DNA from: Pseudotabrizicola sediminis
GTDB lineage: Bacteria > Pseudomonadota > Alphaproteobacteria > Rhodobacterales > Rhodobacteraceae
Length of the DNA: 64,000 bases
Reading direction: 5' to 3'
Assembly: GCF_004745575.1 (NCBI RefSeq)
Contig: NZ_RPEM01000001.1
Location: forward strand, 62,001 to 126,000
The notes under the pieces were generated by a model, which worked only from the letters and a program-made list of their open reading frames with translations, was not told the DNA's origin and did no database searches. The stretch's first letter is position 1. Every line of letters begins with the position of its first letter. Of this stretch, positions 26,856 to 35,399 are shown piece by piece. A program made the translations under genes and the position numbers.

Positions 26856-27590
26856 ATGACCGTGCATCCCTTGCCCCCTTCCTTATCGCCCGCATCCGAC
26901 CGGCCCCAAGCAGACCTGCCGCGCAGCCTGCATTCGGCTTTGGTGGTGGATGATCACCCGCTGTTCTGCGATGCCCTGTCGATGACGCTGAAGGCGGTGG
27001 CGGGGATCGGGCGGATTGAAACCGCCGACCGGCTGGACTCTGCGATTGCCCGGCTGGAACGTGCGCCGATGCCGGATGTGGTGGTGCTGGACCTGAAGCT
27101 GCCGGATGTCGATGGGCTGGACGGGCTGATCCGGTTGAAGTCGGTGGTGGGTATGGTGCCGGTGGTGGTGGTGTCGTCGCTGGCCGACAACCGGGTGGTC
27201 AGTGCCGCCCTGCGCGCCGGGGCATCGGGTTTCGTGCCCAAGCACAGCCACCGCGAGGTGTTCCGCGCCGCGTTTGACGCGATCCGGCAGGGCCAAGCCT
27301 ATCACCCAGATGGGTATTTCCCGCACAATGACCCCTCGGCCCCGGCCAGCCAGCGCGAGGAGGCTGTGGCGCGACTGTCGCTGCTGACCCGGCAGCAGGC
27401 GCGCCTCCTGCAGTTGATCTGCGAAGGCAAGCTGAACAAGCAGATCGCCTTTGACCTGACCATTGCCGAAACCACGGTCAAGGCGCATGTCACCGCGATC
27501 ATGCGCAAGCTGGGGGTACAAAGCCGCACCCAAGCCGTGCTGATCGCGCGCGGGGCCAGTTTTGACAGCCTGATGCCTGAAGGCGATTGA
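26856..27590 (+). CDS. LuxR-family (NarL-type) response regulator
   Basis: 244 residues. Receiver domain about 25-145 with phospho-acceptor Asp79 in VVVLDLKLPD, acidic VDDH at 31-34, and Lys129 in GFVPKH. C-terminal LuxR HTH (about 175-240) with LTRQQARLLQLICEGKLNKQ and ETTVKAHVTAIMRKL. A Pro-rich N-terminal tail of about 20 residues precedes the receiver. It lies 55 bases before the FIST protein and hybrid kinase in the same direction, so it is the likely output partner of that kinase. Confidence 0.9.
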   Translation: MTVHPLPPSLSPASDRPQADLPRSLHSALVVDDHPLFCDALSMTLKAVAGIGRIETADRLDSAIARLERAPMPDVVVLDLKLPDVDGLDGLIRLKSVVGMVPVVVVSSLADNRVVSAALRAGASGFVPKHSHREVFRAAFDAIRQGQAYHPDGYFPHNDPSAPASQREEAVARLSLLTRQQARLLQLICEGKLNKQIAFDLTIAETTVKAHVTAIMRKLGVQSRTQAVLIARGASFDSLMPEGD

Positions 27591-27645
27591 ACCGCTTGCC
27601 GAAGCAGAGGGCGCGGCCTAGCCTCTGGGCGTGGGGGGACCGGCG

Positions 27646-28806
27646 ATGCAGAAGATGCGTGGCGTGAACGGCGGTGCGGCAGACGTGCTGACCAGCGCCT
27701 GCGTGCCCGCCGCCGCCCCTGACGCGGCACGGCAGCTGTCGCAGGCTCTTGGAGCGGGGCCGTTTTCTCGGGTTGTGCTGTTCGTATCACCCGAGGCGGA
27801 TCTGGCGCAGCTTTGTACGGATCTGGGCCAGCACTTTCCGCCCGGTCTGGTGATCGGCTGCACCACCGCCGGAGAGATATCGCGGCAGGGCTATACAGAG
27901 GGCGGTATTGTTGCGGTCGGTTTCCCGGCGGCCAATTTCAGCACCGAGTGCCTTTTGGTGCCTGATCTTGCGCGCATCAGCCCGCAAGACCTGATCGGCC
28001 AGCTGATCCGCGCCCGCACCGGGTTGCAGCGGGACCAGCCCGGATGGGATCATGAATTCGCGTTCATGATGGTCGACGGGTTGTCCACCGCCGAGGATGA
28101 TCTGGCCGCCGCCGTCGCCTCGGGTCTTGGGCCGGTGCCGCTGTTTGGCGGGTCGGCGGCCGATGGATTGCGGTTCGGGCAGACCCACGTAATCTGGCAG
28201 GGGCAGGCACTGACCAATGCGGCGATTGTCATGCTGGTGCGCAGCCGGTGTCGCGCGCGGGTGTTCAACCTTGACCATCTGGTGCCGACCGACCGGCGGA
28301 TGGTGGTGACGCAGGCCGACCCTGCCCGGCGGGTGGTGCGCCAGATCAATGCCGAACCGGCGGCGCAGGAATATGCGCGCCTGCTGGGCAAAGACCCTGC
28401 ACAGCTGACGACCTTCACCTTTGCCGCGCACCCGGTTGTGGTGCGGGTGGGCGGGCGTCACCATGTGCGGGCAATCCAGAAGATGGAGGAGAATGGCGAT
28501 CTGGTGTTCTTTTCGGCGATTGATGAAGGGCTGGTCCTGACGCTGGCCGAGCCGCAGGATATGGTCGCCCATCTGGACCAAGAGCTTGGTCGCCTGTCCG
28601 ACCAAGGGCCGCCCGCCGCCATTCTGGCCTGCGACTGCATCCTGCGCCGGATGGAGGCCTTGGAAAAGCAGCTGTCGGGCGCGATTTCGGGCGTGCTGCG
28701 CGACCGGCACGTGGTGGGCTTTTCCACTTATGGCGAGCAGTGGAATTCCATGCATGTCAACCATACGATGACCGGGGTGGCGATCTATCCGCCGGACCCT
28801 GCATGA
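27646..28806 (+). CDS. FIST-domain sensor protein, NosP-like
   Basis: 386 residues from ATG 27646; a GTG at 27631 is possible, but GGGGGG 6-7 bases upstream of 27646 fits better. FIST_N region has VIGCTTAGEISRQGYTEGGI and LFGGSAADG; FIST_C ends with VGFSTYGEQWNSMHVNHTMT, the pattern seen in NosP heme-based nitric oxide sensors. The kinase gene starts within its stop (ATGA), as in NosP-kinase pairs. NO binding is inferred from this context; other FIST proteins bind different ligands. Confidence 0.82.
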   Translation: MQKMRGVNGGAADVLTSACVPAAAPDAARQLSQALGAGPFSRVVLFVSPEADLAQLCTDLGQHFPPGLVIGCTTAGEISRQGYTEGGIVAVGFPAANFSTECLLVPDLARISPQDLIGQLIRARTGLQRDQPGWDHEFAFMMVDGLSTAEDDLAAAVASGLGPVPLFGGSAADGLRFGQTHVIWQGQALTNAAIVMLVRSRCRARVFNLDHLVPTDRRMVVTQADPARRVVRQINAEPAAQEYARLLGKDPAQLTTFTFAAHPVVVRVGGRHHVRAIQKMEENGDLVFFSAIDEGLVLTLAEPQDMVAHLDQELGRLSDQGPPAAILACDCILRRMEALEKQLSGAISGVLRDRHVVGFSTYGEQWNSMHVNHTMTGVAIYPPDPA

Positions 28807-31001
28807 TCGAGTCACTGATCAACCCCGCCGATCCGCCGGAACGGCAGATGGAAAAGCTGCTGACCATCGCCCAGGTGCTGATGCGGCGGGTGGAATCCGA
28901 TACCGACGACAATGGCGCGGCCTATGCGCAGTTCCAGCGCGCGGCGATGCTGGAAGATCAGGTGCGCGACCGCACCCGCGATCTGGAACGCGCACTGGAT
29001 CTGTTGAACGACTCGAACGCCCGGCTGGCTGCGGCAACCCGCAGCGCCGAGGCCGCGCGGCAGAACCTGGCCAATGCGATCGAGACGGTGCAGGAAGGTT
29101 TCGCGCTGTTTGATGCGGGCGATGTGCTGGTGCTGTGCAACTCGCGCTTTGGCATGCATATGGAGGATATCCGCGACGATCTGCGCCCCGGTCTGACCTT
29201 CGATGCCTATGTCAACCGCGTCAGCCGGTCGCGTTTTCTGGAACTGCCGGACCGGGAAAGCCCCGAGCATTGGGCGATAAGGCGCAAGCGGCGGCATCAG
29301 GACCGGCATGTGATCTTCAACGTCCGCATGATCTGGGACCGCTGGGTGCAGGTCAGCGAACATCGCACGGCGGACGGCGGCACGGTGATCCTGCAGACCG
29401 ATGTGACCGATATCATCCGGTCTGAACGGCAGGAACGGGGCAAGCTGCTGGACGATCAGGCAAGAATGATCCGCGCCACGCTGGACCATATCAATCAAGG
29501 CGTGTCGATCTTTGACGCGGATGCCCGGCTTGTGGGGTGGAATGCGCGGCTGGGGCAGCTGCTGGCGATTCCGGTGGCGCGGTTCCGGGTGGGGGCATCG
29601 TTCGACCATCTGCTGCAGCGGTTTCACGAAGAGATCACCCTGTCGGACGGGATGACCGATGCAAGGCTGGAGGCTTGGGTCAATGCCGTGGCAGGCCGCA
29701 GCCCGTTGTCGTTCGAGGTGCGGCGCGGTGATGATCTGATCCTTGCGGTGTTCGCCCAAGGTATGCCCGACGGTGGGTTCGTGATGAGCTTTACCGATGT
29801 CACCACCGAACGCGCCGCGATCCACGCGCTGAGCCGCGCGAATGAAACGCTGGAGGCGCGGGTGATGGACCGCACGCTGGAGCTGGAGGATGCTCTGGCC
29901 CATGCCGAGCGCGCCAATGCCAGCCGGTCGCGCTTTGTGGCGGCAGCCAGCCACGACCTGCTGCAACCCCTGTCCGCCGCCAAGCTGTTCATCGCCAGCA
30001 TCGGCGGCGAAGGCGTGCCACCCGAAGCCGTCGAGGCGCTGGAAAAGGCGCAGAATGCGCTGGTCTCGGTCGAGGGGATTCTGGATGCGCTTCTGGATAT
30101 CTCCAAGCTGGAATCGGGTCGCGCGGCGGTGTCGGTGGGGCAGGTGGCCCTGCGCCCGATTCTGGCGCAGCTGGCGGCAGAATTTACCGCGATTGCGGCA
30201 GCCAAGGGGCTGCGCCTGACGGTGCGGCTGTCGGAGGCGGTGGTGATGACCGACCCGTCCTATCTGCGCCGCATTCTGCAAAATCTGATCGGCAATGCCA
30301 TCCACTACACCGCGCAGGGCCGCGTGGTGGTGGCCGCGCGCAAGCGGGGCGGCATGACAAGGCTGGAGGTCTGGGACACCGGCCCCGGCATTCCCGAAGA
30401 GGAGCAGGACAATATCTTCAAGGAGTTCCACCGGCTGAACGCGCGGGCGTCCGCCAGCGAAGGCATGGGGCTGGGGCTGGCGATTGTGGAACGGGCCTGC
30501 GCGCTGCTGGGCCACCCGCTGGGCCTGTCGTCGCGGCTGGGGCGCGGCACCTGTTTCATGCTGCAACTGCCGTCCGTCACCACCGCCGATGCTTTGCCGG
30601 TGCCCGCACCCGCAGTCACACGCCCCAGAATGCGCCTGCAGGGCAAGATCGGCTTTCTGGTGGAAAATGACCCCGACCTGTGTCGCGCCATGGGGCTTTT
30701 GCTGGAAAAATGGGGGCTGTCGGTGCTGGATGCCGACAGCGGCGAAGCGGCGCTGGCGCTGATTGACGAACTGGGCATCCTGCCCGATTTCTTTCTGGTC
30801 GATTATCAGCTTGGGGGTGGCATGACCGGGGTTGATTTCATCCGTACCTTGCGCGCCTTGCATGGCGATGTGCCCACCCGTCTGATCACCGCCAACCGCA
30901 GCGTGCAAGTGCAGGCGCTGGCGCAGGCCGAAGGTGTGGAGGTGCTAATGAAGCCGATGGATGCCCGCGCGCTGGAGGCATTTCTGCGCGATCTGCCCTG
31001 A
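28803..31001 (+). CDS. Hybrid sensor histidine kinase, NahK-like
   Basis: 732 residues. Order: coiled coil (about 30-90), PAS domain (about 95-210, GFALFDAGDVLVLCNSRF), second coil, second PAS (about 230-340, GVSIFDADARLVGWNARL), coil, HisKA with His384 in FVAAASHDLLQPL, HATPase (about 490-600, NLIGNAIHY; DTGPGIPEEE; GMGLGLAIV) and a C-terminal receiver with Asp667 in FFLVDYQLGG. No transmembrane segment, so the kinase is cytosolic. The ATG overlaps the FIST gene stop. An upstream ATG at 28740 is inside that gene and is rejected. The receiver suggests autoinhibition or relay to an Hpt protein. Confidence 0.9.
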   Translation: MIESLINPADPPERQMEKLLTIAQVLMRRVESDTDDNGAAYAQFQRAAMLEDQVRDRTRDLERALDLLNDSNARLAAATRSAEAARQNLANAIETVQEGFALFDAGDVLVLCNSRFGMHMEDIRDDLRPGLTFDAYVNRVSRSRFLELPDRESPEHWAIRRKRRHQDRHVIFNVRMIWDRWVQVSEHRTADGGTVILQTDVTDIIRSERQERGKLLDDQARMIRATLDHINQGVSIFDADARLVGWNARLGQLLAIPVARFRVGASFDHLLQRFHEEITLSDGMTDARLEAWVNAVAGRSPLSFEVRRGDDLILAVFAQGMPDGGFVMSFTDVTTERAAIHALSRANETLEARVMDRTLELEDALAHAERANASRSRFVAAASHDLLQPLSAAKLFIASIGGEGVPPEAVEALEKAQNALVSVEGILDALLDISKLESGRAAVSVGQVALRPILAQLAAEFTAIAAAKGLRLTVRLSEAVVMTDPSYLRRILQNLIGNAIHYTAQGRVVVAARKRGGMTRLEVWDTGPGIPEEEQDNIFKEFHRLNARASASEGMGLGLAIVERACALLGHPLGLSSRLGRGTCFMLQLPSVTTADALPVPAPAVTRPRMRLQGKIGFLVENDPDLCRAMGLLLEKWGLSVLDADSGEAALALIDELGILPDFFLVDYQLGGGMTGVDFIRTLRALHGDVPTRLITANRSVQVQALAQAEGVEVLMKPMDARALEAFLRDLP

Positions 31002-31083
31002 TGTGTCGGGTATCCTACGACTTATGTTCCATAGCGTCAGACCGTGCTGCCGCCTAATCTGCCGCCCAAGGGAGACTGTGCAC

Positions 31084-31608
31084 ATGCAAATGAGCGATAC
31101 ACGAGAGATCAAGGCCGCACCGTCCGAGGTGTGGGCCGCCATTCTGAACCCCGAGGTGCTGAAGGACTGCATCCCCGGCTGCACCGAAGTCACCGGCAAC
31201 CGGGACGAAGGGTTCGAGGCGGTGGTGACGCAAAAAGTTGGCCCGGTGAAGGCCACCTTCAAGGGGGCCGTCACCCTGTCGGACATCATTGAAGGCGCGG
31301 CGGTGAAAATCTCGGGCGAGGGCAAAGGCGGGCCTGCGGGCTTTGCCAAGGGCGGCGCCGTGGTGCGGCTGGAACCGATCCCCGAAGGCACGCGGCTGTC
31401 GTATGACGTCGAGGCCAATGTCGGCGGCAAGCTGGCGCAGCTGGGCAGCCGGATCATTGACGGCTTTGCCAAGAAGATGGCGGATGAGTTCTTCAACCGC
31501 TTCCAGACCGCCGTGGAAGGCCCGGCCGAACCGGAAGCGGCAGAAGCGGCGCCCGAAGGCGAAGATGACGCACCGAAAAAAGGCTGGTTCAAGCGGCTGA
31601 TCACCTGA
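31084..31608 (+). CDS. coxG: CoxG-like SRPBCC protein of the aerobic CO dehydrogenase-type operon
   Basis: 174 residues. SRPBCC (CoxG) fold: [28 protein letters not shown], and [12 protein letters not shown]. The tail after residue 150 is acidic, then basic ([12 protein letters not shown]). CoxG of Oligotropha anchors the enzyme to the membrane; here it leads the operon 49 bases before coxS. Start at 31084 with AAGGGA upstream; ATG 31090 is an alternative. Such proteins also accompany non-CO xanthine-dehydrogenase-type enzymes. Confidence 0.85.
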   Translation: MQMSDTREIKAAPSEVWAAILNPEVLKDCIPGCTEVTGNRDEGFEAVVTQKVGPVKATFKGAVTLSDIIEGAAVKISGEGKGGPAGFAKGGAVVRLEPIPEGTRLSYDVEANVGGKLAQLGSRIIDGFAKKMADEFFNRFQTAVEGPAEPEAAEAAPEGEDDAPKKGWFKRLIT

Positions 31609-31657
31609 TCACCTGAACCGCAAAAACGTACCCAGGACCAATCCAAGGGAGGAAAAC

Positions 31658-32143
31658 ATGACAAAAGTCACGATGACCGTGAACGGAAAATCCGTCTCGG
31701 CCGAGGCAGAGGGGCGCACCTTGCTGGTGGACTATCTGCGCGGCGGGCTGGGGCTGACCGGCACCCATGTCGGCTGCGACACCAGCCAATGCGGGGCTTG
31801 TGTGGTGCATGTCGATGGCAAGGCAGTCAAAGCCTGCACCGTGTTCGCGATGGATGTGATGGGTGCGGAGGTGCGCACGATTGAAGGTATGGCCAATGCC
31901 GATGGCAGCCTTGGCCTGGTGCAACAGGCATTTCAGGACCATCACGGGCTGCAATGCGGTTTCTGCACACCGGGCATGGTGATGACCACCGCCGCATTAC
32001 TGGCCGAAAACCCGCGCCCGACAGAGGCGCAGGTGCGCCACGGGCTGGAGGGCAATATCTGCCGCTGCACCGGGTACCATAACATCGTCAAGGCGGTTCT
32101 CGCCGCGTCCGGTCAGGACGCAGACGCCATTGCTGCGGAATAG
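31658..32143 (+). CDS. coxS: Aerobic CO dehydrogenase-type small (2x[2Fe-2S]) subunit
   Basis: 161 residues carrying two [2Fe-2S] clusters: the plant-ferredoxin-like [16 protein letters not shown] with a later Cys, and the four-helix cluster CGFCTPGM and [13 protein letters not shown]. It passes electrons from the molybdenum site to the FAD subunit. GGGAGG precedes the ATG. Its order S-L-M is the one used by form II clusters. Confidence 0.93.
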   Translation: MTKVTMTVNGKSVSAEAEGRTLLVDYLRGGLGLTGTHVGCDTSQCGACVVHVDGKAVKACTVFAMDVMGAEVRTIEGMANADGSLGLVQQAFQDHHGLQCGFCTPGMVMTTAALLAENPRPTEAQVRHGLEGNICRCTGYHNIVKAVLAASGQDADAIAAE

Positions 32144-32152
32144 GGGGATCAG

Positions 32153-34531
32153 ATGCCAAAAGATACCGGAATAGGCGCATCCACCAAGCGCCGCGAAGAT
32201 GTGCGGTTCCTGACGGGCCGTGGCGTTTACACCGATGACCTGAGCCTGTTTGGCCAGGCCCATGCCGTGATGGTGCGCTCTACCGTGGCGCATGGCCGGA
32301 TCGTGTCGATAGACACGTCGGCCGTTGAGTCCATGCCCGGCGTGCTGGCCGTGTTCACCGGCGAGGATTTCAAGGATGTCGGCGGCAACCCGGCGGGCTG
32401 GCTGATCAACAGCCGCGATGGCACGCCCATGCGCGAACCCAAGCGCCCGGTGCTGGCGCATGGCAAGGTGCGCCATGTGGGCGACGCCTATGCCGCCGTC
32501 ATCGCGGAAAGCTACGCGCAGGCCAAGGATGCCGCACAGGTGCTGTCGGACGCGACGGTGATCGAGGAACTGCCCGCAATCGTCGACATGAAGGCGGCAG
32601 CGGCGGATGCGTCCAACCGCGTGCATGACGAGATTCCCGACAACATCTGTTTCGACTGGGGCTGGATCGAGGACAACCGCGCCGCCGTGGATGCCGCGAT
32701 GAAGGCCGCCCCGCATGTCATCACGCTGGAACTGACCAACAACCGCTTGGTTCCCAACGCGATGGAGCCACGCGCCAGCATCGGCGAATATTTCCCGGGC
32801 ACCGGCGATTACAAGCTGACCACCACCAGCCAGAACCCGCACCTGACCCGGCTTCTGATCTGCGCCTTTGTCATGGGCATCCCGGAAAACAAGCTGCAGG
32901 TCGTGGCCCCCGATGTGGGCGGCGGTTTTGGCTCGAAAATCTATCACTACGGCGAGGAAGCCTTGGTGCTGGCCGCCGCCAAACGCCTTGGCCGCCCGGT
33001 GCGCTGGACGGCAGAGCGGACCGAAAGCTTCCTGTCCGACGCGCATGGCCGCGACCATGTGACCAAGATCGAACTGGGCTGCACGGCGCAGGGCGACATT
33101 CTGGCGATCCGGACCGAGACCTATGCCAATGTCGGGGCGTATCTGTCGAACTTCTCGACCGCCACGCCGACCTTTCTGCATGGCACGCTGATGGCGGGGC
33201 CCTACAAGGTGCCGCATGTTTATGTGAACGTGAAGACGGTCTTCACGAATACCGCGCCGGTGGATGCCTATCGCGGGGCTGGTCGCCCAGAAGCAACCTA
33301 CAGCATCGAGCGTGTGGTGGACAAAATGTGCCGCGAACTGGGTCTTGACCCGTTCGAGGTGCGCAGGCGCAACCTGCTGACGCCCGACCAGTTCCCCTAT
33401 ACCACGCCCGTTGGGTTGGTCTATGACACCGGCAACTATCAGGCCACGCTGGACAAAGCGGTGGAGCTTGCCGATGTGGCGGGCTTCGAGGCGCGGCGCG
33501 CAGAAAGTGCAGCGCGCGGCAAGCTGCGCGGCATGGGACTGTCCACCTGGATCGAGGCCTGCGGCATTGCGCCATCGCATCTGGTGGGCGTGCTGGGTGC
33601 ACGGGTTGGCCTTTATGATGCGGCGACCGTGCGGGTGAATGCCACCGGCACGATTTCGGTGATGACCGGGGCACACAGCCACGGGCAGGGGCATGAAACC
33701 GTGTTCCCGCAGATCGTGGCGGAAAAGCTGGGGATTGATGCGTCCTCGGTGGAGATCGTGCATGGAGATACCGCCAAGATCCCGTTCGGGATGGGATCGT
33801 ATGGCTCGCGCTCTCTGGCGGTCGCGGGGTCGGCCATGGACCGCGCCATCGACAAGATCATCGCCAAGGGCAAGAAGATCGCAGCCCACATGCTGGAGGC
33901 GGCCGAAGGCGACATCACTTTCGCCGATGGCAAATTCAGCGTGGCGGGGACCGACAAGGCCAAGACCTTTGGCGAGATCGCCTTTTCAGCTTACGTCCCG
34001 CACAATTACCCGCTGGAAACGCTGGAACCGGGGCTGGAGGAAACCGCCTTCTATGACCCCGCCAACTTCACCTATCCCGCAGGCGCCTATATCTGCGAGG
34101 TCGAGGTCGATGAGGGCACCGGCAAGGTCGATGTGGTGGCCTTCACCTGTGCCGATGATTTCGGCAATGTGATGAACCCGATGATCGTTGAAGGCCAGGT
34201 GCATGGCGGTGTGGGGCAGGGCATCGGGCAGGCGGTGCTGGAAAGCACCACCTATGATGATACCGGCCAGTTGCTGACCGGGTCATACATGGATTATGCG
34301 ATGCCGCGCGCCGATGATGTGCCGTTCTACACGGTCGATCATTCGTGCAGCACACCGTGTACCCACAACCCGCTTGGGGTGAAAGGCTGTGGTGAGGCCG
34401 GGGCCATCGGATCGCCCCCGGCGGTGGTGAATGCGGTGATCGACGCGCTGCAGCGTGGCGGCCACACCCATGTGAAACACATCGACATGCCCGTCTCGCC
34501 CAACCGGGTGTGGCAGGCGATGAACGCGTAA
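32153..34531 (+). CDS. coxL: Form II aerobic CO dehydrogenase-type molybdenum subunit
   Basis: 792-residue xanthine-dehydrogenase-family catalytic subunit. The active-site loop is AYRGAGR (372-378), the form II motif, not the AYXCSFR of genuine form I CO dehydrogenases, so CO oxidation should not be assumed. Molybdopterin-binding stretches include VGGGFGSKIYHY and AHSHGQGHETVFPQI; conserved GVKGCGEAGAIGSP is near the C-terminus. Operon order is G-S-L-M. Substrate of form II enzymes is mostly unproven; a carbonyl or heterocyclic substrate is plausible. Confidence 0.93.
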   Translation: MPKDTGIGASTKRREDVRFLTGRGVYTDDLSLFGQAHAVMVRSTVAHGRIVSIDTSAVESMPGVLAVFTGEDFKDVGGNPAGWLINSRDGTPMREPKRPVLAHGKVRHVGDAYAAVIAESYAQAKDAAQVLSDATVIEELPAIVDMKAAAADASNRVHDEIPDNICFDWGWIEDNRAAVDAAMKAAPHVITLELTNNRLVPNAMEPRASIGEYFPGTGDYKLTTTSQNPHLTRLLICAFVMGIPENKLQVVAPDVGGGFGSKIYHYGEEALVLAAAKRLGRPVRWTAERTESFLSDAHGRDHVTKIELGCTAQGDILAIRTETYANVGAYLSNFSTATPTFLHGTLMAGPYKVPHVYVNVKTVFTNTAPVDAYRGAGRPEATYSIERVVDKMCRELGLDPFEVRRRNLLTPDQFPYTTPVGLVYDTGNYQATLDKAVELADVAGFEARRAESAARGKLRGMGLSTWIEACGIAPSHLVGVLGARVGLYDAATVRVNATGTISVMTGAHSHGQGHETVFPQIVAEKLGIDASSVEIVHGDTAKIPFGMGSYGSRSLAVAGSAMDRAIDKIIAKGKKIAAHMLEAAEGDITFADGKFSVAGTDKAKTFGEIAFSAYVPHNYPLETLEPGLEETAFYDPANFTYPAGAYICEVEVDEGTGKVDVVAFTCADDFGNVMNPMIVEGQVHGGVGQGIGQAVLESTTYDDTGQLLTGSYMDYAMPRADDVPFYTVDHSCSTPCTHNPLGVKGCGEAGAIGSPPAVVNAVIDALQRGGHTHVKHIDMPVSPNRVWQAMNA

Positions 34532-34543
34532 GGGGGGATCACC

Positions 34544-35332
34544 ATGCACAACTTTGAATTCGTCAAACCCGCCACCATCGCCGATGCGGTTGCGGCCTTG
34601 GCCGCCGAGGGCGCACAGCCGTTGTCGGGCGGCCAGACCCTGCTGCCGACCATGAAACAGCGGCTCGCCGCGCCAGAGGTGCTGGTCAGCCTGACCGGCA
34701 TTGCCGAGATGCAGGGCGTCTGCATGGGCGAGGGTGGTCTGCACATCGGGGCCGCCACACCGCATGCAGTGGTCGCGGCAGAGGCGGCGGCGCATTACCC
34801 GGCGCTGGCCGCCCTTGCCGGCGGCATCGGCGATCCGGCAGTGCGCAACCGGGGCACCATTGGCGGGTCAGTCGCCAACAACGACCCGGCCGCCTGCTAT
34901 CCGGCGGCGGTGCTGGCATCGGGCGCGACGGTCGTGACCAACACGCGCAGAATTGCGGCAGAAGATTACTTTCAGGGCATGTTCACCACCGCGCTGGAGG
35001 AAGGGGAGTTCATCACGCAAGTGATTTTCCCGATCCCGCAAAGGGGCGCTTACGTGAAGTTCAACCAGCCCGCCAGCCGCTTTGCCCTGACGGCTGTTTT
35101 CGTGGCGCAATTCGCTGATGGTGTGCGGGTGGCAGCAACCGGCGCATCGAACAACGGTGTTTTCCGCTGGGAAGAAGCCGAGGAAGCGCTTTCGGCGGAG
35201 TTCTCTGCCGGGGCGATTGCCGGGCTGACGGTATCATCCGACGACATGATCAGCGATCTGCACGGATCAGCGGCGTACCGCGCCAATCTGGTCAAGGTGC
35301 TGACCGGCCGCGCGGTGACTGCGGCGCGCTGA
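34544..35332 (+). CDS. coxM: Aerobic CO dehydrogenase-type FAD subunit
   Basis: 262 residues, FAD-binding (PCMH-type) subunit. The flavin signatures AEGAQPLSGGQTLLP and VRNRGTIGGSVANNDPA are present, and the C-terminal CO_deh_flav_C half is shorter than average. Last gene of the operon, followed by a strong terminator. It completes the S-L-M triad needed for an active enzyme. Confidence 0.92.
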   Translation: MHNFEFVKPATIADAVAALAAEGAQPLSGGQTLLPTMKQRLAAPEVLVSLTGIAEMQGVCMGEGGLHIGAATPHAVVAAEAAAHYPALAALAGGIGDPAVRNRGTIGGSVANNDPAACYPAAVLASGATVVTNTRRIAAEDYFQGMFTTALEEGEFITQVIFPIPQRGAYVKFNQPASRFALTAVFVAQFADGVRVAATGASNNGVFRWEEAEEALSAEFSAGAIAGLTVSSDDMISDLHGSAAYRANLVKVLTGRAVTAAR

Positions 35333-35349
35333 TCTGGTGATGCCAGGCA

Positions 35350-35379
35350 AAAACCCCCGGTCGCAGGACCGGGGGTTTT
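35350..35379. terminator. Bidirectional intrinsic terminator
   Basis: Stem AAAACCCCCGGTC / GACCGGGGGTTTT with a 4-base loop, 17 bases after coxM and 20 bases after the stop of the convergent polysaccharide-export gene. Confidence 0.88.
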
Positions 35380-35399
35380 CTTTTGGCAATCTGTGACCT

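Noticed and set aside
28812-30908. 698-codon minus-strand frame over the hybrid kinase
   Set aside because: Shadow of the kinase; composition dominated by Gln, His and Arg, no domain.
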